DNA of 64,000 nucleotides. Source: RBG-16-34-14 sp963798865 (lineage in GTDB: Bacteria; Bacteroidota; Ignavibacteria; Ignavibacteriales; Ignavibacteriaceae). The translations under genes and the position numbers were made by a program. Each line of letters begins with the position of its first letter. The first letter of the stretch is position 1. This document shows positions 1 to 8,451 of the stretch, piece by piece. The stretch lies in assembly GCA_963798865.1 (NCBI GenBank), contig CAWCVZ010000004.1:1116001-1180000 (forward strand), written 5' to 3'. Under the pieces are notes generated by a model. The model made no database searches. It saw only the letters and a list, made by a program, of their open reading frames with translations, and was not told the DNA's origin.

Positions 1-596
1 AGTTCAGTAATAGCTGCTTCAGATCCGCCGCACATCATTAAATCTGCACTGCCTCTTTGAATAAGAATAAAAGCATCGGAAATTGCATGAGAAGCTGTTG
101 CACAGGCAGAGGTTGTTGCATAATTGGGACCCTTCAAACCAAACCGTATTGAAACCTGCCCTGCAGCCATATCAGAGATCATCATCGGTACAAAGAAAGG
201 ACTGATCCTCTTTGGGCTTTTATCTTCAAAATAAATGAAGTGCTGCTGCTGCAGCGTATCCATTCCCCCGATACCGCTTCCATATATTACACCAAATCTT
301 TCCCGATTAACTTTTTCAAGATCTATTTCAGAATCCTTGAGAGCCATTTCTCCTGCAACAAGAGAATAGCGGGTAAAGGGATCGAGTCTCCGGATTGTTT
401 TTTTGTCAAGATAATTTTCAGGATGAAAATCCTTAATTTCTGCAGCGAATTTTGTTTCAAAGTTTGAGGTATCAAACTTAGTAATGGGACCAACCCCGTT
501 TTTCCCATTAATCATTCCGTCCCAAAAATCAGAGAGATTATTTCCAATAGGAGTAATTGCACCCATCCCTGTAATGACTACTCTTCTGTTATTCAT
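1..596 (-). CDS. fabF: 3-oxoacyl-ACP synthase II (FabF), 3' end missing
   Basis: Condensing enzyme that elongates acyl-ACP with malonyl-ACP in type II fatty-acid synthesis in the cytoplasm. Reading from the ATG at 596-594, the protein opens with the FabF-type start MNNRRVVITGMGAITPIGNN and stays open to the window edge, giving about 198 residues of the usual 410 or so. The active-site cysteine lies in TTSACATASHA (Cys165). The two catalytic histidines would lie beyond the edge. It is the last visible gene of the minus-strand fab operon, about 105 bases downstream of acpP, the common acpP-fabF order. The family call is secure; only the missing C-terminal half is unknown. Confidence 0.96.
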   Translation of the reverse strand, partial: MNNRRVVITGMGAITPIGNNLSDFWDGMINGKNGVGPITKFDTSNFETKFAAEIKDFHPENYLDKKTIRRLDPFTRYSLVAGEMALKDSEIDLEKVNRERFGVIYGSGIGGMDTLQQQHFIYFEDKSPKRISPFFVPMMISDMAAGQVSIRFGLKGPNYATTSACATASHAISDAFILIQRGSADLMMCGGSEAAITE

Positions 597-701
597 AAAT
601 TACTCCTAAAAAAGCAAGCGGTTTATGCAGGGGCATTTAAATTAATTCCAAAAAAAAGAGAGGTTCGGTTCGAGAAATTTTAATCGAATTTCCCAATAAA
701 A

Positions 702-938
702 TCAAGAACCAAGCTTTTCTTTTAAATATTTCATAGCATCTCCAACGGTGCCAATTTTTTCTGCATCTTCATCGGGAATTGAAACCTGGAAGGCACTTTC
801 AAAACCCATTACAAGTTCAACTATATCGAGTGAATCAGCACCTAAATCGTTAGTAAAAGAAGCCTCAGGTGTAATCTGAGTTTCTTCAACACCCAATTTA
901 TCCATTATTATTTCTTTTACTTTGGCTTCAACGTCCAT
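702..938 (-). CDS. acpP: Acyl carrier protein
   Basis: A 78-residue acidic carrier protein that holds growing acyl chains on a 4'-phosphopantetheine arm. The attachment serine is Ser36 in the DLGADSLDIVEL motif, followed by the usual helix III region ending KYLKEKLGS. Length and charge fit bacterial AcpP. It sits between fabG upstream and fabF downstream, the classical order. The ATG at 938 is preceded by AGGAG on the minus strand (TAGGAGAAACAA), a good ribosome binding site. No anomaly is visible. Confidence 0.98.
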   Translation of the reverse strand: MDVEAKVKEIIMDKLGVEETQITPEASFTNDLGADSLDIVELVMGFESAFQVSIPDEDAEKIGTVGDAMKYLKEKLGS

Positions 939-989
939 TTGTTTCTCCTATATGTTTTTTTGAGTTACTTAAAGATAAAAAAAGAATAT

Positions 990-1772
990 TTACATTACCA
1001 TTCCGCCGTCAACGGGAATTACTTGTCCAGTAATATAATCTGCATCGTGGCTGCAAAGAAATGCCACTACTTTTGCTACATCTCTGGGTGTTCCCATTCT
1101 GCCCATAGGAATAGTTTGAAGTAATTTTTGTTTTTGATCCGGGGTTAATTTCTCAGTCATATCTGTTTGAATAAAACCCGGAGCCACTGCATTTACAGTA
1201 ATTCCTCTTGATGCAAGTTCCCTTGCCATTGATTTGGTAAACCCAATTACACCTGCTTTAGAAGCAACATAATTAGCCTGTCCGGGATTTCCTATTAAAC
1301 CAACTATCGAAGCTATATTAACTATTCTTCCATACCTTTGCGCAATCATTGGTTTAAGTACAGACTTTGTATAATTAAAAACACTTTTAAGATTAGCATT
1401 GATGACATCGTCAAAATCTTTTTCAGTCATTCTTAAAAGAAGATTATCCCTGGTAATCCCCGCATTATTTACAAGAATATCAACTCCGCCTAATTTTTCT
1501 ATAGCTTCATTTACAGTTGCCTGAGCTTGTTCAAGCGAAGTTGCATCAGCTTTAAACGCAAAAACTTTTGTGCCAGGGTAATCTATTTCAGCCATTAATT
1601 CCTCAGCACATTCATCACAACTATTATAAACAAAGGCAACATCTGAAAATAAGACACCACAGCAGCTTCGAGCAGCAAGCTCTTTAACAATGGCTCTGCC
1701 AATGCCCCTTGTACCTCCCGTAACAATTGCTCTTCTGCTATGATCACTTTTTCTTAAATTTTGATTGCTCAT
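990..1772 (-). CDS. fabG: 3-oxoacyl-ACP reductase with a cysteine-bearing insert
   Basis: NADPH-dependent short-chain reductase for the first reduction step of fatty-acid elongation. The cofactor loop TGGTRGIG is at residues 18-25, NNAG at 102-105, and the catalytic Ser155-Tyr168-Lys172 triad appears in NIASIVGL and YVASK. The C-terminus GQVIPVDGGMVM is typical. At 260 residues it is 10-15 longer than most FabG proteins. Part of the excess is a short segment after helix A (SCCGVLFSD, residues 36-44), where relatives usually have only GA or similar. With Cys52 and Cys55 just downstream, this places four cysteines near the cofactor pocket. Its place between the cysteine-cluster gene and acpP fixes the assignment. 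Confidence 0.95.
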   Translation of the reverse strand: MSNQNLRKSDHSRRAIVTGGTRGIGRAIVKELAARSCCGVLFSDVAFVYNSCDECAEELMAEIDYPGTKVFAFKADATSLEQAQATVNEAIEKLGGVDILVNNAGITRDNLLLRMTEKDFDDVINANLKSVFNYTKSVLKPMIAQRYGRIVNIASIVGLIGNPGQANYVASKAGVIGFTKSMARELASRGITVNAVAPGFIQTDMTEKLTPDQKQKLLQTIPMGRMGTPRDVAKVVAFLCSHDADYITGQVIPVDGGMVM

Positions 1773-1808
1773 TCTTATTTAAACTCCTTAAATCCTTAAT
1801 TTAATATT

Positions 1809-2390
1809 TCAGGCAACATCTTTGGTTTTTAATGAAGCAAGATATTGCTTTCCGTACTCATCAAGCTTATTAAAATCTTCTCCAAAAAAATGCTTTAATT
1901 CATCTCTGCACGCTTCAAAAATACTTATTTCATTAACCGGATTTTTATTGCAGGTTTTTAACCTGTCTATATGGTCATCATCAATTGTTAATGCCCCTTC
2001 AAAAATTGTTAGCGGAAATAAAATGCAATATTGAGGTTTATATTTCCATTGATGTGCATTTTCATTAATAGCCAGCTTCTGTAATGTGCAGAGACCATTT
2101 TCATCAAGAAAAGTACATTTATGATTGTTAATTTCCGTACCGACCGCAAATCCTGATTCAAAGTCATTATCTTTTTCCGGTTCTTCAAACCATTTACTAG
2201 TGTCTTTGTTCTGGCTTTCATCAAACAATGGAATGATTTTATTCTTTATACTTAGAATATTTTTAGCTTCATTCAAATCTAAATATACACCATATAAGCA
2301 GCATTCACCTGAACATTTACAACTAAATTTAAATGTGAAAATTTTTGGATCAATCTTTAACCCGTTTATTTCAAAACCAAAATCATTCAT
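1809..2390 (-). CDS. Cysteine-cluster protein, YkgJ/DUF3109-like
   Basis: A 193-residue soluble protein of unknown function. It has the N-terminal cysteine pattern CKCSGECC, later HKCTF and GLCTL, then PQYCILFPLTI and a final DRLKTC. This spacing resembles the YkgJ/DUF3109 group, thought to bind zinc or an iron-sulfur cluster, often as CxxxCxxC plus distal cysteines. The ATG overlaps the fabD stop region (both at 2390) and fabG follows after about 35 bases, so it is cotranscribed inside the fatty-acid operon. Its role there is unknown. The family assignment is from the cysteine pattern only. Confidence 0.7.
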   Translation of the reverse strand: MNDFGFEINGLKIDPKIFTFKFSCKCSGECCLYGVYLDLNEAKNILSIKNKIIPLFDESQNKDTSKWFEEPEKDNDFESGFAVGTEINNHKCTFLDENGLCTLQKLAINENAHQWKYKPQYCILFPLTIFEGALTIDDDHIDRLKTCNKNPVNEISIFEACRDELKHFFGEDFNKLDEYGKQYLASLKTKDVA

Positions 2391-3304
2391 TAAATATATT
2401 TCTCCACATCAATGTATTTATCTATGCCGAAAGTTTTTACATCCGGATTAATTCTTTTGACTAAACCCTGTAAAACTTTGCCCGGGCCAATTTCATAAAA
2501 TTCATCTATACCATCATTAATCATATTGCTTATAATCTCAACCCAGGGAACAGGTGAAGTTAACTGCTCATATAGATGCTGCTTTAATTCACTTTTATCC
2601 TGAACAGGTTTTGCTGAAACATTTGTATAAACCGGAATTCTTGAATTATAAAAATTTGTATTATCCAAAGCAGATTTCAATTTTTCTTTTGCTGAATTCA
2701 TTAATGGTGAATGAAAAGCACCGCTGACCTGAAGTTCCTTAACAAGCTTTGCACCTTTTGCTTTACACATTTCCATTGCTTTTTTTACACCATTAACATC
2801 ACCGGAAATTACAATTTGTCCCGGTGAATTAAAATTAGCACACTGAACTACACCCTCAGCTGAAGCTTCATTACAACATTGAATAACTGAATTCTCATCA
2901 AGTCCAACAATAGCCGCCATAGTGCCCTGCTGGTTAATTCCAGCCTGAGTCATTGCAATTCCCCGTTCACGAACGAGTTTTATTGCTTCATAAAATTGAA
3001 TCCCTCCCGAAGCAACAAGAGCAGAATATTCTCCAACTGAATGACCTGCAACGGCATCTGGAGATAGAGTTCTAATAATACTTGTAAGAATTACACTGTG
3101 AAGAAAAATAGCTGGTTGAGTAAATTCTGATTGCTTTAATTGTTCTTCCGGACCATTGAATAAAATATAAGAAAGGTTTATCCCAAGTGCATCATCTGCT
3201 GTTTTGATCATTTCTTTGGCTTCAACAGAATTTTCATTCAGATCAGACGCCATCCCAACATATTGAGAACCCTGACCTGGAAATATAAAAGCTCTTTTAG
3301 ACAT
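2390..3304 (-). CDS. fabD: Malonyl-CoA:ACP transacylase
   Basis: Transfers malonyl from CoA to ACP to supply elongation. The oxyanion motif FPGQGSQYVGM is at the N-terminus and the nucleophile elbow GHSVGEYSAL carries Ser89; the catalytic His lies in AFHSPLM. I place the start at the ATG at 3304-3302 (protein MSKRAFIFPG, 304 residues). It overlaps the fabH stop as TAATG and has GGGGA at a suitable distance upstream. A longer frame from a TTG at 3319 would add only five residues. It is translationally coupled to fabH upstream and overlaps the cysteine-cluster gene downstream. Confidence 0.97.
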   Translation of the reverse strand: MSKRAFIFPGQGSQYVGMASDLNENSVEAKEMIKTADDALGINLSYILFNGPEEQLKQSEFTQPAIFLHSVILTSIIRTLSPDAVAGHSVGEYSALVASGGIQFYEAIKLVRERGIAMTQAGINQQGTMAAIVGLDENSVIQCCNEASAEGVVQCANFNSPGQIVISGDVNGVKKAMEMCKAKGAKLVKELQVSGAFHSPLMNSAKEKLKSALDNTNFYNSRIPVYTNVSAKPVQDKSELKQHLYEQLTSPVPWVEIISNMINDGIDEFYEIGPGKVLQGLVKRINPDVKTFGIDKYIDVEKYI

Positions 3305-4302
3305 TAATCCATTCCCCAAACGATATAAGAGGCACCCCAGGTATAACCGGCACCAAAAGCAGCAAGAATAATATTGTCTCCTTTTTTTAGTTTCCCGGCC
3401 CTGTAATATTCAACCAGGCATGATGGAATTGTAGCAGCGGTTGTATTACCATACTTATCAATATTAATCATAACTTTATTCCTATTAATTCCCATTCTTT
3501 CAGCAGTTGCATCAATAATCCTTAAATTTGCCTGATGAGGAACTAGGTAAGCAATGTCATCTCCGGTAAGGTTATTTTTTACCATCAGCTCATAAGAAAT
3601 ATCTGCCATACCTTTTACAGCAACCTTAAATACAGCCTTACCATCCTGATAAATATAATGCATTTTCTTATCGACAGTTTCATGACTTGGAGGATTTAAG
3701 CTTCCTCCGCCTTTCATATATAAAGCCTCTTTCCCGGAACCATCGGTTCTTAAAATAGAATCGAGTAATCCTACAGTTTTATCTTCAGTCGGTTCCAGTA
3801 GAACTGCTGCTCCTGCATCACCGAATAGAATACAATTATTTCTATCCGTATAGTCAGTTATCGAACTCATTTTATCAGCGCCAATTACAAGTACTTTTTT
3901 ATAAGAACCTGATTCAATTAATGCTGAGCCAGCTTGAAATGCAAAAAGAAACCCTGAACAGGCAGCAGACAAATCAAATCCCCAGGCTTTTTTTGCACCA
4001 ATTTTTTCCTGTACGAGACAAGCAGTTGCTGGGAAAAACATATCCGGTGTTACTGTTGCAATAATAATAACATCAATATCAGCCGGATCAATATTATGAG
4101 TTTTTAATAAATCCATTGCAGCTCCTGCAGCCAAATCACTGGTTGCACCATGTTCCAATAATCTTCTTTCCTTTATACCAGTTCGTGTTCTAATCCATTC
4201 ATCAGTCGTATCAACAATTTTTTCAAAGTAAGCATTGTCCATAATCTTTTCAGGAACATACATCCCTAATGCAGTGATAACCGCATTATATTTCTTTTCC
4301 AT
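3304..4302 (-). CDS. fabH: 3-oxoacyl-ACP synthase III
   Basis: Initiating condensing enzyme that joins an acyl-CoA primer (often acetyl- or branched-chain acyl-CoA) to malonyl-ACP. The Cys-His-Asn triad is visible: Cys115 in SAACSGFLF, His256 in PHQANLRI and Asn286 in YGNTTAATIP. At 332 residues the length matches the family. It follows plsX by 7 bases and runs into fabD with a one-base TAATG overlap, the standard plsX-fabH-fabD order. The sequence does not settle whether straight or branched primers are preferred. Confidence 0.98.
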   Translation of the reverse strand: MEKKYNAVITALGMYVPEKIMDNAYFEKIVDTTDEWIRTRTGIKERRLLEHGATSDLAAGAAMDLLKTHNIDPADIDVIIIATVTPDMFFPATACLVQEKIGAKKAWGFDLSAACSGFLFAFQAGSALIESGSYKKVLVIGADKMSSITDYTDRNNCILFGDAGAAVLLEPTEDKTVGLLDSILRTDGSGKEALYMKGGGSLNPPSHETVDKKMHYIYQDGKAVFKVAVKGMADISYELMVKNNLTGDDIAYLVPHQANLRIIDATAERMGINRNKVMINIDKYGNTTAATIPSCLVEYYRAGKLKKGDNIILAAFGAGYTWGASYIVWGMD

Positions 4303-4309
4303 TCTAAAC

Positions 4310-5344
4310 CTATTTTAAATTTGAATATTGTTTAATTGAATTCGCAATTTTATTAACTAATTTTTTCTGGTGCATTTCATAAGCACGCAATACCATATTT
4401 TTTATTGCTTTTGGAGTGCTCGAGCCATGACCAATAATACTGATTCCATTAACTCCAAGCAAGGGAACTCCGCCATATTCCTGGTAATCAAGAACTTTAA
4501 GAGCTTTTTTCAATGAACCTTTTGAAAGACCAATCTTTAACTTATCAAAAAAACTTTTCTCTGCTGTCTTCTGCATTAAATGTTTTAATAATTTAGGAAC
4601 CGATTCCCCAAATTTAAGAATAATATTTCCAACAAAACCATCGCAAACAACAACATCAACCTTTCCGCCAAGAATATCTTTTCCTTCCACATTACCTATA
4701 AAATTAAGCTTTGATTTTTTAATAAGCATAGCAGCTTCTTCAGAAACTTCATTCCCTTTTCCTTCTTCTTCACCCATACTTAAAACGCCAACCGTTGGAT
4801 TTGCTTTTCTACCCATTTCCGCAGCAAATATAGAACCCATAAGTGCATATTCAAACAGGTGATTTGCCTTAGCATCTTTACCGGCACCAACATCATAAAG
4901 ATAACATATGCCATTAACACTTGGCATTTCAGCACCGATTGTTGGACGACCAACACCAGGAATTCTTCCCATAATTAATGTTGATACTGCCATCATCGCC
5001 CCGGTATTTCCAGCACTTACAAATGCCTCCGCTTTTTTATCTCTTACCCATTGAGCACCAACAACAAGTGAAGAATCAGATTTGGATTTAATTGAAACTG
5101 TCGGACTGTCTCCCATTTCAATTACTTGAGTGGTATGAATAATTTTTTCCTTATTGAAGGTAAGTTTGTTTGATGATATTACTTCAAGAATTGTGTGTTG
5201 ATTCCCAGCCAGGTAAAGATCAAAATTTTTGTTTTCATTTAAAGCCTGAATTGCCCCAAGCACTGTATTCTCCGGGGCGAAATCGCCCCCCATTGCATCA
5301 ACTATTATTCTGCACTGGTCAGGATTTGAACCAGGTTCAGCCAT
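4310..5344 (-). CDS. plsX: Phosphate acyltransferase PlsX
   Basis: Converts acyl-ACP to acyl-phosphate, the donor for PlsY in glycerolipid synthesis, so it links fatty-acid synthesis to membrane phospholipid production. The family hallmark VDAMGGDFAPENTVLGA is near the N-terminus, and SAGNTGAMMA and CDGFVGNIILKF are also present. The 344-residue protein starts at the only upstream ATG (5344), about ten residues earlier than most homologues, and this start lies inside the 3' end of rpmF (40-base overlap). No start codon closer to the conserved region is obvious. It is cotranscribed with rpmF and fabH. Confidence 0.96.
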   Translation of the reverse strand: MAEPGSNPDQCRIIVDAMGGDFAPENTVLGAIQALNENKNFDLYLAGNQHTILEVISSNKLTFNKEKIIHTTQVIEMGDSPTVSIKSKSDSSLVVGAQWVRDKKAEAFVSAGNTGAMMAVSTLIMGRIPGVGRPTIGAEMPSVNGICYLYDVGAGKDAKANHLFEYALMGSIFAAEMGRKANPTVGVLSMGEEEGKGNEVSEEAAMLIKKSKLNFIGNVEGKDILGGKVDVVVCDGFVGNIILKFGESVPKLLKHLMQKTAEKSFFDKLKIGLSKGSLKKALKVLDYQEYGGVPLLGVNGISIIGHGSSTPKAIKNMVLRAYEMHQKKLVNKIANSIKQYSNLK

Positions 5345-5532
5345 TTAAAAATTACTGATTTAGGGATAAACATCGAACGATCGCTGTAATATCCACAGGA
5401 GGGACATGCGCGATGTGATAATTTCATTTCACCACAATTTGAGCAAGTGCTCAATGAAGGAACAGTTGCTTTGTAGTGAGTTCTTCTTTTATCTCTTCTG
5501 CTTTTAGACCATCTTCGTTTTGGATTTGGCAT
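5305..5532 (-). CDS. rpmF: 50S ribosomal protein bL32
   Basis: Small basic protein of the large ribosomal subunit. The N-terminal MPNPKRRWSKSRRDKRRTHY is diagnostic, followed by a four-cysteine zinc ribbon CSNCG...CPSCG. The family usually ends soon after the second CxxC. Here the frame runs about 20 residues further (SVIFKWLNLVQILTSAE) and overlaps plsX by 40 bases. Another reading frame would stop at the TAA just before the plsX ATG, so either a natural overlap or a one-base indel near 5353-5368 could explain the tail. The yceD-rpmF-plsX order is the normal bacterial arrangement. Confidence 0.94.
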   Translation of the reverse strand: MPNPKRRWSKSRRDKRRTHYKATVPSLSTCSNCGEMKLSHRACPSCGYYSDRSMFIPKSVIFKWLNLVQILTSAE

Positions 5533-5551
5533 TTTCTATTCCATCTCTTAA

Positions 5552-6058
5552 TTAATTAAAATTCATTTTATTTTTTAACTCAACAAGCGGCCGCCATCTT
5601 ACATCTGCCTGCTGAGATTCACAATTGCAAGAACCGGAATTTAAATTCTTACCGCATTTAAAGCATAAACCTTTGCAATCTTCTTTACAAAGCTTTTTCA
5701 TAGGTATTGATAATATTGCATAGTCCCTGAGTTCTTTATTGAGTTTTATTTTATCTGCATCATGTGCTAAATAAATAATATTATCCGAATCATTTTTTTC
5801 AGGGGAATCACCAAACAAATATACCATTTGAAATGTGTTTTGGAGGTTTGCTTTATAATTAACTCCGCATCTGTCACATTCAAGAAAAGCTTTTGTCTTA
5901 AAATCAATATCCAGAATTACCCTGTTGTGTACTTTAGTTAATTTAATTTCAAGATGGTAATTTCCGGAAAAAGGTTCTTTAAGCTCCAGCTCATTTATTT
6001 TTTCCTCAAATTCTAAATAGTGAATACCTTCACTCAGGTTATTTACCTTTATTACCAT
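5552..6058 (-). CDS. yceD: DUF177 (YceD-like) protein
   Basis: Conserved protein commonly encoded just upstream of rpmF and implicated in 23S rRNA or large-subunit biogenesis; its mechanism is not settled. It has the CDRCG pair in the centre and a C-terminal cysteine cluster (LCKEDCKGLCFKCGKNLN, then CNC) followed by the DVRWRPL signature of the family. I prefer the ATG at 6058 (168 residues) over a GTG at 6070, because GGAGG stands five bases before that ATG. It is the first gene of the minus-strand operon, so the promoter should lie in 6059-6303, which also holds the divergent promoter of the ABC genes. Confidence 0.88.
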   Translation of the reverse strand: MVIKVNNLSEGIHYLEFEEKINELELKEPFSGNYHLEIKLTKVHNRVILDIDFKTKAFLECDRCGVNYKANLQNTFQMVYLFGDSPEKNDSDNIIYLAHDADKIKLNKELRDYAILSIPMKKLCKEDCKGLCFKCGKNLNSGSCNCESQQADVRWRPLVELKNKMNFN

Positions 6059-6303
6059 TGGAGCCTCCACTAAAAAAAGAACAAAAAAACGGGTTAAAAT
6101 ATAGATATAGTAGAAAATATAAGCAACTTAAACTGGTATTTGACTAAAGCAATCTGATTAAGCTGTTTTAATATTTTCTCAACAAAATAATTTTGTTAAA
6201 TTGATTTATGAATTTAATTAATATTTACTAATCCTGAAACTTATTATTAAATCCTTACCCGTAAAATCATTAACTATTCTCCACTTTTATTACTCTGATA
6301 AAA

Positions 6304-7200
6304 ATGCTTATCGTTGAAAACTTAAGAAAAGAATATAAAAACATTGTTGCTGTTGATGATATCTCCTTTAATGTTGAAGAAGGAAGAATATTTGGAATAC
6401 TGGGACCGAATGGTGCTGGCAAAACTACAACAATAAGAGCAGTCCTGAATATAATAAAACCAGATTCCGGCAGAATTACATTTAATGGTAAATCTATTAC
6501 CGATGAATTCCTTAATGTTATTGGATATTTGCCGGAAGAAAGAGGGCTTTACCGGAAAAGCAAAGTAATTGATGTAATACTCTACTTCGCAGGACTAAAA
6601 AAGATGCCGAGAAAAAAAGCTTTGGAAGATGCCATATACTGGCTCCAAAAACTGGATATTGATCAATACACTAATAAAAGAATTGAAGAATTATCAAAAG
6701 GAAACCAACAGAAAATTCAATTCTTGATCTCAGTTATTCATAACCCTAAACTGTTAATTCTTGATGAACCTTTTACAGGTTTTGATCCAATCAACCAGAC
6801 ATTGATAAAAGAGATGATACTTTCGTTTGCAACATCGGGCAAGATTATTATTTTATCGACACATCAAATGGAGACTGCTGAAAAGCTTTGCCGGGAAATT
6901 CTTCTTATGAATAAAGGTAAAGAAGTTTATAAAGGAACTCTTAATAACATTAAAAGAAACTTAGGTGTTAATACTGTTAAGATTGAATTTGAAGGAGATG
7001 CTTCATTTATTAATTCTTTAACTGTTGTTAAAAATATTGATATGTACAGCAATTATGCTGAAATCCAGCTCAACGAAAACATAGATCCTTCCGCGTTTCT
7101 TAAAATGTTAGTTGATAAAATTAACATCAAACATTTTTCCGTACTTGAGCCGACATTAAATAAAATTTTTATTGATGTAATAAAGAAACAGAACTTATGA
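6304..7200 (+). CDS. ABC transporter ATP-binding protein, NatA-like
   Basis: ATPase subunit of an ABC-2 type exporter. Walker A GPNGAGKT is at residues 34-41, the ABC signature LSKGNQQ at 130-136, Walker B LLILDEP at 150-156 and the switch histidine in LSTHQMETAEK. The C-terminal 80 residues after the nucleotide-binding domain match the extra domain often seen in NatA-like ATPases. The TGA stop overlaps the ATG of the permease gene (ATGA), so the pair is translationally coupled. NatAB-type systems export sodium or other small solutes, but the substrate cannot be read here. Confidence 0.9.
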   Translation: MLIVENLRKEYKNIVAVDDISFNVEEGRIFGILGPNGAGKTTTIRAVLNIIKPDSGRITFNGKSITDEFLNVIGYLPEERGLYRKSKVIDVILYFAGLKKMPRKKALEDAIYWLQKLDIDQYTNKRIEELSKGNQQKIQFLISVIHNPKLLILDEPFTGFDPINQTLIKEMILSFATSGKIIILSTHQMETAEKLCREILLMNKGKEVYKGTLNNIKRNLGVNTVKIEFEGDASFINSLTVVKNIDMYSNYAEIQLNENIDPSAFLKMLVDKINIKHFSVLEPTLNKIFIDVIKKQNL

Positions 7201-8441
7201 AAAAGATATTTGAAGTTGCAAGATGGGAATACATTGAAAAGGTTAAAACAAAAACATTTATCATTTCATTAATCATTACTCCTGCAATTTTGATTTTGTT
7301 TTCGATTACACCCACTTTGCTGACAGAACATGATGATACTCACTTGAAAACAATTGGAATAGTTGACACTTCTGGGCTATATGTAAAAGAAATGAGAGAA
7401 AAACTCGGCAAGTTTATGATTGATAATAATCAGCCGAACTATATTGTTATTAATTTTAGTTCGAAAAATCTTTCTTTAAATGATCTAAAGAAAGCTGCAG
7501 ATAATGAAGTTATTAATGAAAAGATTGAAGGTTATCTTCTTATTGAAAAAGCAGGGACAGATTCCGTTTCAATTTCTTATAGAAGTAAAACTATGGGAAA
7601 TCATAAAGATATTAACAGGTTCCAAACAGTTTTTAATGATATCCGAATAAAATTAAAATTCGAAAAGGAAAATATTAAGTCATACCTGCTGGATTATATC
7701 TCGAAGAATGTTGAATTAAACCAGGTTAAAATTGAAAGCGGAGGGAAAGAAACTGCTCACAATTTTTTGCTCACTTTCTTTTCTTCTTTTGTATTTATTA
7801 TGCTCCTGATGATGATGATACTTTATTCCGGCGGAATGCTTATCAGAAATCTTGTGGAAGAAAAATCAAACCGCCTTATTGAAATATTAATTTCCAGCTG
7901 TACACCGAATGAATTATTAAGCGGAAAGATTTTAGGATTAAGTGCTCTTGGTTTAACTCAAATCATTATCTGGGCAGTAATAGGAATTACACTTGCCGGA
8001 TCCTCAACCGTTCCAATTGAAGCATTTAATAATGTAATACCTATTCTTATTTATTTTATACTTGGCTTTGTTTTTTATACAAGTCTTTTTGTTGGAATTG
8101 GTTCTGTTGTTACAAGCGAGCAGGAAGCACAACAGATTACAACCTACCTGAGCCTTCTTCTTGTTCTTCCTATAATTTTTGTTTTGCCTGCATTAGAAAA
8201 TCCCGATGCACTTTACATAAAAATATTATCATACATACCGTTTACTCTGCCTTCATTTATGATGCTGAGATTAAACATAAGCCCAGTGCCATATTGGGAA
8301 ATGTTAAGTACAATTTTAATAATGATAATTTCCATTTATCTTATGATTGAAATCTCAGGAAAGATTTTTAAAATCGGGATTTTATCTTTTGGTAAAAGAC
8401 CTACTCTTAAAGAATTAATTCAATGGTTAAAGGAAAAATAG
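7197..8441 (+). CDS. ABC-2 type permease, NatB-like
   Basis: Membrane partner of the preceding ATPase, 414 residues. One transmembrane helix lies near residues 20-40 (TFIISLIITPAILILFS), followed by a large extracytoplasmic domain to about residue 190. Five or six further helices run from 195 to 395, including the typical segment NLVEEKSNRLIEILISS before the second membrane block. This layout is that of the NatB/YhaP family. It overlaps the ATPase gene by four bases and is followed after ten bases by the PrsW-like gene, whose ribosome site AGGAG includes this gene's stop codon. Confidence 0.9.
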   Translation: MKKIFEVARWEYIEKVKTKTFIISLIITPAILILFSITPTLLTEHDDTHLKTIGIVDTSGLYVKEMREKLGKFMIDNNQPNYIVINFSSKNLSLNDLKKAADNEVINEKIEGYLLIEKAGTDSVSISYRSKTMGNHKDINRFQTVFNDIRIKLKFEKENIKSYLLDYISKNVELNQVKIESGGKETAHNFLLTFFSSFVFIMLLMMMILYSGGMLIRNLVEEKSNRLIEILISSCTPNELLSGKILGLSALGLTQIIIWAVIGITLAGSSTVPIEAFNNVIPILIYFILGFVFYTSLFVGIGSVVTSEQEAQQITTYLSLLLVLPIIFVLPALENPDALYIKILSYIPFTLPSFMMLRLNISPVPYWEMLSTILIMIISIYLMIEISGKIFKIGILSFGKRPTLKELIQWLKEK

Positions 8442-8451
8442 GAGTTATAAA

